DNA of 6,224 nucleotides from Chloroflexota bacterium (GCA_005881495.1 VBHI01000270.1:1-6224); one strand, 5' to 3'. Shown: positions 1 to 5,602, counted from the stretch's first letter. The notes: a model not told the origin generated them from the sequence alone. Made by a program: numbers and translations.

Positions 1-2
1 AT

Positions 3-491
3 GGCTATCGTCATGGCATCGAACCCGCTACGCTGGAAGCGCGGGTGCTCTCTGATGCGGATCGCTTAGACAGCCTGGGAGCGAGTGGGGTGATGCGCTG
101 GGCCATGACCACGAAGCGCAGGCGCTGGCCCGAGATGAGGACCTACCATCCTGACGACCCGTTCGCACTTTGGCGAGAGCCGGATGGGCAGCACTATCTG
201 CTTGACCGTTTCTTCACCAAACTGTTGAAGCTGCAGGAAGCGATGACGACGACCACGGGTCGGGCCATGGCCGAGCGCCGCATCGCCTTTCTGCGCCTCT
301 ATCTGCAGGAACTTCTGCACGAGCTGGCAGAAGGAGGATCTGGCTATGACCTGTCTGAAGAGGTCACGTATGGCCTGCTCTGGCGAAAGTATAGAGGAGA
401 AGAGGAGGAGAAGGAACAGCCAGTAGAAGACCTCCAACGTGGAAGGGTCGTTGACATGTCTCGTCTCTCTGAGGAGCAGCATTTGGCTTGA
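3..491 (+). CDS. HD-domain phosphohydrolase, YedJ-like (C-terminal part; start outside window)
   Basis: The frame is open from the first bases of the window, so this is the 3' part of a longer gene; a GTG at 45 is only an internal codon. The visible 162 residues contain SDADRLDSLGASGVMR (visible residues about 17-32), matching the D-A-D-R-L-D-x-L-G-x-x-G block of YedJ-type HD phosphohydrolases, in which the aspartate is a metal ligand. Further on, FFTKLLKLQEAMTTTTGR and AERRIAFLRLYLQELLHEL match the family's HFYEKLLKL..MNTETGR..AEER.FM..FL tail. The N-terminal HD pair is upstream and not visible. Family members are about 210-230 residues, so roughly 60 residues are missing. An acidic and basic tail (EEEEKEQ) follows the conserved part. 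The expected role is a cytosolic metal-dependent phosphohydrolase; the substrate is unknown. I am fairly sure of the family. Confidence 0.82.
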   Translation, partial: GYRHGIEPATLEARVLSDADRLDSLGASGVMRWAMTTKRRRWPEMRTYHPDDPFALWREPDGQHYLLDRFFTKLLKLQEAMTTTTGRAMAERRIAFLRLYLQELLHELAEGGSGYDLSEEVTYGLLWRKYRGEEEEKEQPVEDLQRGRVVDMSRLSEEQHLA

Positions 492-507
492 TCAGGAGAA
501 CGTTGCG

Positions 508-530
508 TCGGAGCAGGTAAAAGGCTCCGA
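508..530. terminator. Hairpin after the HD gene, possible weak terminator
   Basis: TCGGAGC (508-514) and GCTCCGA (524-530) form a perfect 7-bp GC-rich stem with a 9-base loop, starting 17 bases after the HD gene stop. No T-run follows on the plus strand, so it is not a classical intrinsic terminator. It could be a weak terminator, a processing site or a 3'-end stabiliser. Confidence 0.3.
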
Positions 531-566
531 TCGTCGTGAGGTCGATGCAGCCGCATTGTTCTCATC

Positions 567-595
567 TGGATAGAAGAAAGTATGAAGCTTAGAAT
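567..595 (+). promoter_or_regulatory. Possible promoter for the lipid kinase gene
   Basis: TGGATA (567-572, four of six matches to TTGACA) and TAGAAT (590-595, five of six to TATAAT) are separated by 17 bases. The predicted start of transcription is near 602, inside the palindrome at 597-612 and about 24 bases before the start codon. The -35 box is mediocre, so this is a candidate only. Confidence 0.35.
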
Positions 596-596
596 A

Positions 597-612
597 TTGA
601 ACACCGGTTCAA
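597..612. promoter_or_regulatory. 16-bp palindrome TTGAACACCGGTTCAA, candidate operator
   Basis: Perfect 6-base arms, TTGAAC and GTTCAA, flank ACCG directly upstream of the ribosome site of the lipid kinase gene and over the predicted transcription start. The GAAC-N4-GTTC core has the arm sequence and spacing of Gram-positive-type LexA (SOS) boxes. However, the central ACCG only partly fits their RNRY core, and the outer bases differ. It may be the operator of a different dimeric repressor, or an RNA hairpin next to the Shine-Dalgarno sequence. Confidence 0.4.
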
Positions 613-613
613 C

Positions 614-620
614 AGGGAGG
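614..620 (+). promoter_or_regulatory. Ribosome binding site AGGGAGG that decides the lipid kinase start
   Basis: AGGGAGG sits 5 bases before the ATG at 626. The in-frame GTG at 620 overlaps this site and would have no space for it, so ATG 626 is the better start. Confidence 0.7.
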
Positions 621-625
621 TGCAT

Positions 626-1753
626 ATGCCACAACGAGTCATGGTGATCCATAGTCCTCATTCGGGGAGATCGAGTAAACTACCAGATGCAATAAAACAC
701 CTTGAGCAAGCAGGGCTAGAGGTGGTCAACAGCATTTCTATCGCAAAGCTGGATACCCTTCCTGCACAGGGAACCCCTTGGAAAGAAAGTGGCGTGGCTG
801 TGGCTATCGCTGCCGGTGGCGATGGATTGGTGGGAGGCGTGATCACCCACATTGCCGAAAGCGGCCTTCCCCTGGGAATACTGCCACTTGGCACTTCCAA
901 TGATATTGCACGCGCTTTGCATATTCCTCAGGATATCGGCGAGGCAGCGCACGTCATCGCACAGGAGAGAGAGCAGGAGGTAGATGTTGGCGTGGTACAG
1001 CCTGCAGAGCAGGTCACGCACCCTGCGCACCCTGCGCACCCTGGCACTCCCTCCCAATCTGACCCGGTACCGGCAGGAGTTGTTCCCAAAGGGGGTGTCT
1101 TCTTCGCACACGCGTTGACGGTGGGAGTCAACGTGCAATTTGCACGCATAGCGACCAACGTGGCAACGCGCAAGCGCTTCGGGCGTATGACCTACCCCTA
1201 TGCTGCGCTAAAGACAGCGGCATCTCGCGATGCTCTGGATATTCAACTCGAGTTTGAGGGATTGGCGATGCCACAGGCCACCGACTCTCCTCAAGGAGCA
1301 GCGTCGCCAATGCTCACCACACCTGAGACCCTCACCTCTCTGCGTTGTCGTGCGCTCCAGGTCGCCGTCATCAACACGCCCATTTTTGGAGGTCAACGAG
1401 AATTTGCCATTGCCGGTTCGAGTTTCGAAGATCGCCTGCTCGATATTGTGGTGCTAGAGCACATGGACATGGGTGCCCTTGGGAAAAGCATCGCTCGTTT
1501 CTTTGGTCCTAAAGGGCAAGCAGAGGTTCCCCCGGCAAAAGGTGAAAGGCGTACGTTTATCCATCACCCTGCCGAGTTAACTGGTATCCCTGGTATGCAC
1601 CATGTGCAAGTGCGAGGAGTGACGATCACGACGAGCGCTGATCCACGGGAGGTTACCTTTGACGGCGAGGTGAGGGGACAGACGCCGATCTACGTTCATG
1701 TTGCTGACAAACGACTGCGAGTGAGGATACCAGACCGGGCAGGTACTGCCTGA
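626..1753 (+). CDS. Diacylglycerol kinase family lipid kinase (YegS/BmrU-like)
   Basis: A 375-residue cytosolic or membrane-associated kinase of the DAGK catalytic family, which phosphorylates a lipid hydroxyl with ATP; the actual lipid cannot be read from sequence. N-terminal MVIHSPHSGR (6-15) is the first strand and glycine turn. AAGGDGLVGGVI (62-73) is the nucleotide-binding GGDGT-type motif, with Leu in place of the usual Thr. LGILPLGTSNDIARAL (83-98) is the P-L-G-T-x-N-D motif. The C-terminal lobe shows VINTPIFGGQ, LLDIVVLE and a terminal FDGE...P.YVHV..KRLRVRIP strand, as in YegS. It is longer than the usual 290-320 residues because of a Pro/His-rich loop (about 125-157) holding three H-P-(A/G) repeats, and a second loop before RALQVAVINT. 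A GTG at 620 is a less likely start. The gene is separated by 134 bases from the HD gene and appears to have its own promoter. Confidence 0.88.
   Translation: MPQRVMVIHSPHSGRSSKLPDAIKHLEQAGLEVVNSISIAKLDTLPAQGTPWKESGVAVAIAAGGDGLVGGVITHIAESGLPLGILPLGTSNDIARALHIPQDIGEAAHVIAQEREQEVDVGVVQPAEQVTHPAHPAHPGTPSQSDPVPAGVVPKGGVFFAHALTVGVNVQFARIATNVATRKRFGRMTYPYAALKTAASRDALDIQLEFEGLAMPQATDSPQGAASPMLTTPETLTSLRCRALQVAVINTPIFGGQREFAIAGSSFEDRLLDIVVLEHMDMGALGKSIARFFGPKGQAEVPPAKGERRTFIHHPAELTGIPGMHHVQVRGVTITTSADPREVTFDGEVRGQTPIYVHVADKRLRVRIPDRAGTA
1018..1044 (+). repeat. Three tandem 9-bp repeats GCACCCTGC within the lipid kinase gene
   Basis: GCACCCTGC, GCACCCTGC and GCACCCTGG follow one another in frame and encode the H-P-A, H-P-A, H-P-G stretch at residues 132-140. 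The repeat falls in a surface loop between conserved kinase strands. It can expand or contract by three residues without breaking the frame. Confidence 0.85.
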
Positions 1754-1910
1754 TCGACAAACCGATCTGTGAAGAAGCTCATGCGCACTCTTAGTTTACA
1801 ACGAAACAGTCTTCCGGTGTATGAACAAACGATGCCACTTCAGTTGGCACCAAGGTGGCGTAGGAGCCGTCAATATCAGGCAGAAGTATCTAGGCTGCGG
1901 CCTTGTATGC

Positions 1911-1952
1911 TGTCGTTTTCTCTCAGTTCAACACAATGCAATGAGAGCGACA
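1911..1952 (+). promoter_or_regulatory. Imperfect inverted repeat before the regulator's ribosome site
   Basis: TGTCG (1911-1915) pairs with CGACA (1948-1952), and CTCTCA (1920-1925) pairs with TGAGAG (1942-1947). This gives 11 pairs with a TTTT bulge (1916-1919) and a 16-base loop. The stem ends directly before the Shine-Dalgarno AGGGAGGAG (1954-1962). It may be an RNA leader hairpin tuning translation or a protein-binding site. The rest of the 215-base gap (1754-1968) shows no convincing promoter and no supported gene. Confidence 0.4.
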
Positions 1953-1968
1953 AAGGGAGGAGAAGCGC

Positions 1969-4506
1969 ATGATGGAACGAGTAGAGCAGCAGCTGGGAAA
2001 TTATCGTTTGAAACAGTTACTGGGGAAAGGCGCATTTGCCGATGTCTACTTCGGTGAGCACCTGTATCTGAACACCCCGGCCGCCGTGAAAGTCTTGCAC
2101 TCACGGTTGGACTCGCCCACGCTGGCAGATTTTCTCACCGAGGCGCGTCATGTCAGCCACCTGGTGCATCCGCACATCATTCGTGTGTTCGACTTCGGCC
2201 TGGAGAGCGAAGTCCCTTTTCTCGTAATGGATTACGCTCCCCAGGGCAATTTACGCCAGAAGCACCCTTCTGGTATGGCAGTTCCATTGCCCACGATTGT
2301 CGCCTACATCACGGCTCTAGCCTCTGCCTTACAGTATACCCATGATCAACACCTGATCCACCGGGACCTCAAACCGGAGAACGTGCTGTTGGGACCAGAG
2401 CACGAGGTGCTGCTGAGCGATTTTGGCCTGGCCTTGCTTACCGCTGATCGCCAATATGCACTTGCGGTGATGGTCTACGAGTGGCTCTGTGGCCATCTCC
2501 CCTTTGAAGGACTGGCCGCTTACATTGCCAATCAGCACCTGTATACCGACCCTCCTTCTTTCTGCGAAGCGCATCCTGACATTCCCCGTGCTGTGGAGCA
2601 AGTTGTGTTGAAAGGTCTGTCCAAGGAGCCAGCACAGCGCTTCGTCGACATGCTGAGCTTTACCAGGGCTTTGGAAGAAGCCAGTCAAGCTGTCTCGTCT
2701 CCATATTTTCTTGCTGCTCTACCAGCAATACATTACGCTGCAGCACGTTCATCCCCTGATAGCCTGGATACACGTTACCAAAGTGTGCCTGTACCTCTCA
2801 CGGCGCTGATCGGGCGTGAACGGGAGCTACAAGCAGCGCGAGAGCTGCTCCTGCGCCCCCAGGTGCGACTGGTGACGCTGACGGGAACTGGGGGTATCGG
2901 CAAGACGCACCTGGCGATCTCACTTGGCAATGAGGTACTGGAGGCATTTGCCCAGGGGGTCTGTTTTGTCTCCCTGGCTACGATCTACGATTCCGAGCTC
3001 GTCATACCGGCCATCACGCATGCGCTTGGACTACCAGAGAGGGAAGATCGCAGCCCAATTGGACGCTTAAAAACCTTCCTGCGCGACAAGCAGCTCTTAC
3101 TCGTGCTCGATAGCTTCGAGCAGGTGCTGCCGGCGGCGCCACTCCTCGCTGATCTGCTCTCATCGTGTCCTGGGCTCAAGCTACTGGTGACCAGCCGTGC
3201 TCTCATGCACGTAGGGGGTGAATATATATGTGCGGTCCAACCGCTTGAAGTCCCCGATTTGCGGCATGTATCGGAGCCAGAGAGCCTGTCTCAGATTGCA
3301 TCTGTGGCGCTCTTTGTGCAGCGTACTCAGGCCATGCTGCCCGGATTCCAGTTGACGGTTGAGAACGCAGGTGACATTGCTGCAATCTGTACGCGGTTGG
3401 AGGGTGTGCCGCTGGCCATCGAGCTGGCAGCGCAGCAGAGCAATGTGTTACCTCCCAAGGCACTGCTTTCCCGGCTAGAGCACCCGTTAGAGGCGTTGGC
3501 AGGAAGGAGAAGGGATGTGCCTGAGCGCCAGCAGACGATGCTCAAGACGCTCAGCTGGAATGATGACTTGCTCACACTAGATGAGCAAATCCTGTTCCGA
3601 AGGTTCGCCGTTTTCGTCGGAGGATGCTCATTGCAAGCAGTAGAGACTATATCGACAGCCCTAGGTGGGTTGATGATCTCCGTGCTAGATGGTGTGCGAT
3701 CGCTCGTCGACAAAAGTTTGCTGCGGTTTTCCGCAGATGGGAAGGGTGAACCTCGCCTCTCTCTCCTGGAGTTGGTTCGTGCCTATGCTTTGGAACGGCT
3801 GGCAGAGTTCGGAGAGCTAGAACAGGTACGGGATGCCCATGCTGCCTACTACTTGACGCTCGCCGAAGAGGCGGCATCAGCCCTGGCCGATGCCGATCAG
3901 GCCACGTGGCAAGAAGTGCTAGAGCGGGAGGCGGGAAATATGCGTGTGGCACTGGAGTGGCTGCTGGAGCGCAAGAAGGGAAAGGAAGCTCTGCGGTTGG
4001 TGGCAGTCCTGGGGCAGTTCTGGTCGCTTTCAGGGTATCTCAGTGAGAGCCATAACTTCCTGGAGGTCTCCGAAGAGAGCCAGAGGCCAATCTCACCCAC
4101 CGTACGAGCGAAGGCACTCTATGATTGGGGCGAGGGAGGAATGGCTACCACTCTGCTCAGAGAAGGCGTCAAGCTCTACAGGGAGATCGCAGAGAACAAT
4201 GATACTGAGAGCATGGTGAAAAAGGAGGGAGCGGAAGCATCCCTGGGAGCTCTCCTAGAGAGTCGCACAGTGTTCCCTGTCAGGACTACAGAACCACTTT
4301 TACTCCCCACGTATGCAGAGTTGACGGCACGTGAAATCGAGGTGCTGCGCCTACTCGCGACGGGATTGAGCAACAAACGGATCGCCGAGCGCCTTTTCTT
4401 AAGTCCGCACACCGTCAATGTGCACATCCATTCGATCTTCGGTAAGTTGGCCGTCCATTCGCGCAGTGCTGCGACGCGCTATGCACTTGACCATCAACTT
4501 GCTTGA
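1969..4506 (+). CDS. Kinase-like / NB-ARC-type ATPase / LuxR-HTH regulator with a deleted activation segment
   Basis: An 845-residue one-piece signalling regulator. Domains in order: a Ser/Thr kinase fold (about 12-238) with G-loop LGKGAFADV (18-26), Lys41, C-helix Glu58, HRDLKPEN (131-138) and DFG (151-153); a linker; an AfsR/LuxR-type NB-ARC ATPase (about 275-500) with Walker A GTGGIGKT (306-313), Walker B LLLVLD (376-381), LVTSR (406-410) and EGVPLAIELAA (478-488); the LLELVRAYALERL block (600-612); a short TPR-like helical region (about 620-765); and a C-terminal LuxR HTH (785-845) starting LTAREIEVLRLL with recognition region SPHTVNVHIHSIFGKL. The kinase is odd: DFGLALL is followed within a few residues by DRQYALAVMVYEW, so the activation loop, GT..YMAPE and P+1 loop are absent. 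It is probably a pseudokinase or has altered activity. ATG at 1969 has AGGGAGGAG 6 bases before it; ATG 1972 is an equally spaced alternative. Expected role: ATP- and oligomer-dependent transcription activation; the signal and targets are unknown. Confidence 0.88.
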   Translation: MMERVEQQLGNYRLKQLLGKGAFADVYFGEHLYLNTPAAVKVLHSRLDSPTLADFLTEARHVSHLVHPHIIRVFDFGLESEVPFLVMDYAPQGNLRQKHPSGMAVPLPTIVAYITALASALQYTHDQHLIHRDLKPENVLLGPEHEVLLSDFGLALLTADRQYALAVMVYEWLCGHLPFEGLAAYIANQHLYTDPPSFCEAHPDIPRAVEQVVLKGLSKEPAQRFVDMLSFTRALEEASQAVSSPYFLAALPAIHYAAARSSPDSLDTRYQSVPVPLTALIGRERELQAARELLLRPQVRLVTLTGTGGIGKTHLAISLGNEVLEAFAQGVCFVSLATIYDSELVIPAITHALGLPEREDRSPIGRLKTFLRDKQLLLVLDSFEQVLPAAPLLADLLSSCPGLKLLVTSRALMHVGGEYICAVQPLEVPDLRHVSEPESLSQIASVALFVQRTQAMLPGFQLTVENAGDIAAICTRLEGVPLAIELAAQQSNVLPPKALLSRLEHPLEALAGRRRDVPERQQTMLKTLSWNDDLLTLDEQILFRRFAVFVGGCSLQAVETISTALGGLMISVLDGVRSLVDKSLLRFSADGKGEPRLSLLELVRAYALERLAEFGELEQVRDAHAAYYLTLAEEAASALADADQATWQEVLEREAGNMRVALEWLLERKKGKEALRLVAVLGQFWSLSGYLSESHNFLEVSEESQRPISPTVRAKALYDWGEGGMATTLLREGVKLYREIAENNDTESMVKKEGAEASLGALLESRTVFPVRTTEPLLLPTYAELTAREIEVLRLLATGLSNKRIAERLFLSPHTVNVHIHSIFGKLAVHSRSAATRYALDHQLA

Positions 4507-5041
4507 CGTCCTCCCCACTCCGAGGGCATACCAGCAAAGGTACTCCCCAAAAATGCCAGAATAAAATTCCTCTGGGGATGACGACCAGCCGTGCCGTGGT
4601 GTATCTGCGGTACTCTGGAGGGATCGCTGGATCGAGCAGGTGGTCAACTCTGGCAACAACCCACATTAGGAGGAGCGTCACACTGGTGACCAGTTGTGTG
4701 CATGCGAACACCAGCAGGCTCCCTGTCTGGTTACCATAGCGGTAGAAAAAAGCAACCGGGACGGGAAGAAAGACAATCGATGCCAGAAACAAGACATTCA
4801 AGATGATGAAGAGGCTGTTGGAGCGTTTCAGATAGGTGAAGATGCGATAGTGGGAGATCCAGGAACTGGCGACCACGAGATAGGTGGCGAGATAAAATGG
4901 TATCTCGCCTGATAGGATGTTGTGTATGATGAAGCTCTGGAGTTGGGACTCGCTTAAGCCCTCGGGTGGGAGACGAATATTGACGATGAAAAGCGTGAAT
5001 GCGACTGCGATGACGCAATCGCTGAGGCCATAGATGCGCAT
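4415..5041 (-). CDS. TMEM175 (DUF1211) family membrane protein, probably a disrupted gene
   Basis: The 208-residue frame begins MRIYGLSDCVIAVAFTL, matching the R-x-x-x-(F/L)-S-D-x-V-x-A-x-A-x-T-L signature of TM1 in TMEM175 potassium channels. Hydrophobic segments: about 7-24, 47-66, 77-98 and 108-131. R-I-F after TM2 and FLPVPVAF in TM3 are also family-like. The match ends near residues 150-156 (TTARLVVIP). The remaining 52 residues (ILFWHFWGVPLLVCPRSGEDV onward) do not look like the expected TM5-TM6 and run antisense through the 3' end of the convergent regulator gene. ATG 5041 starts in the family signature and has only a weak ribosome site. A strong start lies at 5232 in another frame (see next entry). 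I read this as a pseudogene or a sequencing frameshift plus 3' truncation. If intact, it would be an oligomeric potassium channel. Confidence 0.6.
   Translation of the reverse strand: MRIYGLSDCVIAVAFTLFIVNIRLPPEGLSESQLQSFIIHNILSGEIPFYLATYLVVASSWISHYRIFTYLKRSNSLFIILNVLFLASIVFLPVPVAFFYRYGNQTGSLLVFACTQLVTSVTLLLMWVVARVDHLLDPAIPPEYRRYTTARLVVIPRGILFWHFWGVPLLVCPRSGEDVKQVDGQVHSASQHCANGRPTYRRSNGCAH
4507..4583. repeat. 77-bp segment bounded by imperfect 11-bp inverted repeats
   Basis: CGTCCTCCCCA (4507-4517) and TGGGGATGACG (4573-4583) are inverted copies with one mismatch. A further TCCCCA at 4544-4549 can also pair with 4573-4578. The left arm begins at the base after the regulator's stop codon; the right arm coincides with the point where the minus-strand TMEM175 protein stops resembling its family. 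It may be a small MITE-like or IS-end remnant, or an unusual structure between convergent genes. The loop is too long and no T-run is present, so it is not a normal terminator. Confidence 0.4.
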
Positions 5042-5232
5042 GACATTCGACCCCGGCGTAGGTCGAATGCCCTCAAGAAAGCGCGTGATCCGGTGGATAC
5101 GGGTACAGGTGTCACTGGCTTCCCTACTAAGGGTGCGTTATCGGTCTGTGGCTGTACCGGCCCTATGGCGTCGCCCTGTTGCTCTATCGAAGCTCGTTCT
5201 TCGGTCGGTAGCGATTCGTTTTCTGTATCCAT
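5042..5232 (-). pseudogene. Out-of-frame 5' end of the TMEM175-like gene
   Basis: ATG at 5232 is preceded by AGGAGGAG with a 9-base gap and opens a hydrophilic, Glu/Gln/Pro-rich stretch (MDTENESLPTEERASIEQ, later PVTPVPVST) typical of a cytosolic tail before a first membrane helix. The body frame of the TMEM175 gene is open back only to a stop at 5138-5140, and between that stop and ATG 5041 it reads HRITRFLEGIRPTPGSNV with no start codon. A one-base deletion (or minus-one shift) somewhere between about 5137 and 5042, for example near 5092, would join the tail to the body. No slippery heptamer is obvious, so mutation or a base-calling error is more likely than programmed frameshifting. Confidence 0.55.
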
Positions 5233-5241
5233 GGTGACCTA

Positions 5242-5249
5242 CTCCTCCT
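5242..5249 (-). promoter_or_regulatory. Ribosome binding site AGGAGGAG for the 5232 start
   Basis: Read on the minus strand, AGGAGGAG lies 9 bases before ATG 5232. It is the best ribosome site on this strand and is the main reason to think the TMEM175 gene originally began at 5232, not at 5041. No clear promoter was found further upstream (5250-5318). Confidence 0.65.
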
Positions 5250-5318
5250 GGATGCCACTACTTGTTTCTTCTCATTATTCGCTCGTATTCGAGGATCATG
5301 AGGCTCAAGTTACAGAAA

Positions 5319-5350
5319 CCGGCTCAGAAAGCCCCGCGCTTTCAAGCCGG
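5319..5350 (-). terminator. 12-bp compound hairpin: RHH gene terminator and possible IS left-end palindrome
   Basis: CCGGCT (5319-5324) pairs with AGCCGG (5345-5350), and GAAAGC (5327-5332) pairs with GCTTTC (5338-5343), with a 5-base loop. The RHH stop codon (5342-5344) lies inside the hairpin. On the minus strand TTTCTGT follows it, so it can act as an intrinsic terminator with a modest T-run. The inner GCCCCGCGCTTTCAAGC plus CGGGG also allows a second fold that resembles the subterminal palindromes at IS200/IS605-type element ends, so a double role is possible. Confidence 0.55.
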
Positions 5351-5530
5351 GGAAGAATGAGCGTTCCTTGCTTGGGGCTTGGGATGAGGGGTATACGCTG
5401 GATCATCCCAAGCCAGGAATGCATCGATAGCGCGTCGTACCAGTTCTGCTATGGCTACTCCCTCGCGCTCAGCCCGTCCCCGAAGCCGCTCTAATTGCTT
5501 TTCAGAAAGATAGACATTTGTTCGTTTCAT
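5342..5530 (-). CDS. Small ribbon-helix-helix (CopG/Arc-type) DNA-binding protein
   Basis: A 62-residue protein. MKRTNVYLSEKQLERLRGRA gives the basic beta strand (KRTNVYL) and first helix, and EGVAIAELVRRAIDAFLAW gives the turn and second helix of the MetJ/Arc/CopG fold, which dimerises and inserts the paired strand into the DNA major groove. The Pro-rich tail (YTPHPKPQ onward) is not conserved fold. AAGGGG lies 9 bases before ATG 5530, supporting this start. Such proteins are often antitoxins, but no PIN, RelE or other toxin gene lies next to it. The stop is within the hairpin at 5319-5350. It is divergent from tnpB with a shared promoter palindrome, so autoregulation plus control of tnpB is a reasonable inference. 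Confidence 0.8.
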   Translation of the reverse strand: MKRTNVYLSEKQLERLRGRAEREGVAIAELVRRAIDAFLAWDDPAYTPHPKPQARNAHSSPA

Positions 5531-5543
5531 AGGTGTTTTCCCC

Positions 5544-5572
5544 TTGACGTATGCTAGCTATCGATGTATACT
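5544..5572 (+). promoter_or_regulatory. Near-consensus sigma-70-type promoter for tnpB
   Basis: TTGACG (5544-5549) and TATACT (5567-5572) each match five of six consensus bases and are exactly 17 bases apart. Transcription would start near 5579, about 29 bases before the tnpB start codon. Confidence 0.7.
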
Positions 5573-5579
5573 CAGTATA
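5567..5579. promoter_or_regulatory. Palindrome TATACTCAGTATA shared by both -10 boxes, candidate RHH operator
   Basis: TATAC and GTATA arms flank TCA. The left half is the -10 of the tnpB promoter and the right half, read on the other strand, is the -10 of the RHH promoter. GCTAT (5557-5561) and ATAGC (5577-5581) form a further overlapping inverted pair. RHH proteins commonly bind such short symmetric sites at their own promoters; binding here is inferred. Confidence 0.55.
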
Positions 5580-5602
5580 GCAGAGAACACGTGAAAGGGC
5601 AA
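5574..5602 (-). promoter_or_regulatory. Divergent promoter for the RHH gene
   Basis: On the minus strand TTGCCC (5602-5597, four of six) and TATACT (5579-5574, five of six) are 17 bases apart. Transcription would begin near 5567 and give a leader of about 36 bases before ATG 5530. The promoter overlaps the tnpB promoter, so polymerase can probably occupy only one at a time. Confidence 0.55.

Noticed and set aside
66..482. 138-residue minus-strand frame opposite the HD gene
   Set aside because: The plus strand has clear family motifs across this stretch; the minus-strand product has none.
716..1138. 140-residue minus-strand frame opposite the lipid kinase gene
   Set aside because: It lies entirely opposite conserved kinase motifs and shows no domain.
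1838..1855. Short TGCCA/TGGCA inverted repeat in the gap before the regulator
   Set aside because: A five-base stem with competing pairings nearby; this is expected by chance in a gap of this size.
1769..1972. 67-residue plus-strand frame beginning with GTG and overlapping the regulator start by four bases
   Set aside because: It has no ribosome site, no recognisable domain and a composition like random translation of a spacer. It crosses the inverted repeat, so I treat it as non-coding despite the ATGA overlap.
1821..2057. 78-residue frame across the regulator start
   Set aside because: It overlaps the well-supported N-terminus of the kinase-like protein in another frame and has no ribosome site or domain.
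3327..3713. 128-residue minus-strand frame opposite the NB-ARC region
   Set aside because: Ser/Pro-rich shadow of the plus-strand gene with no independent signals.
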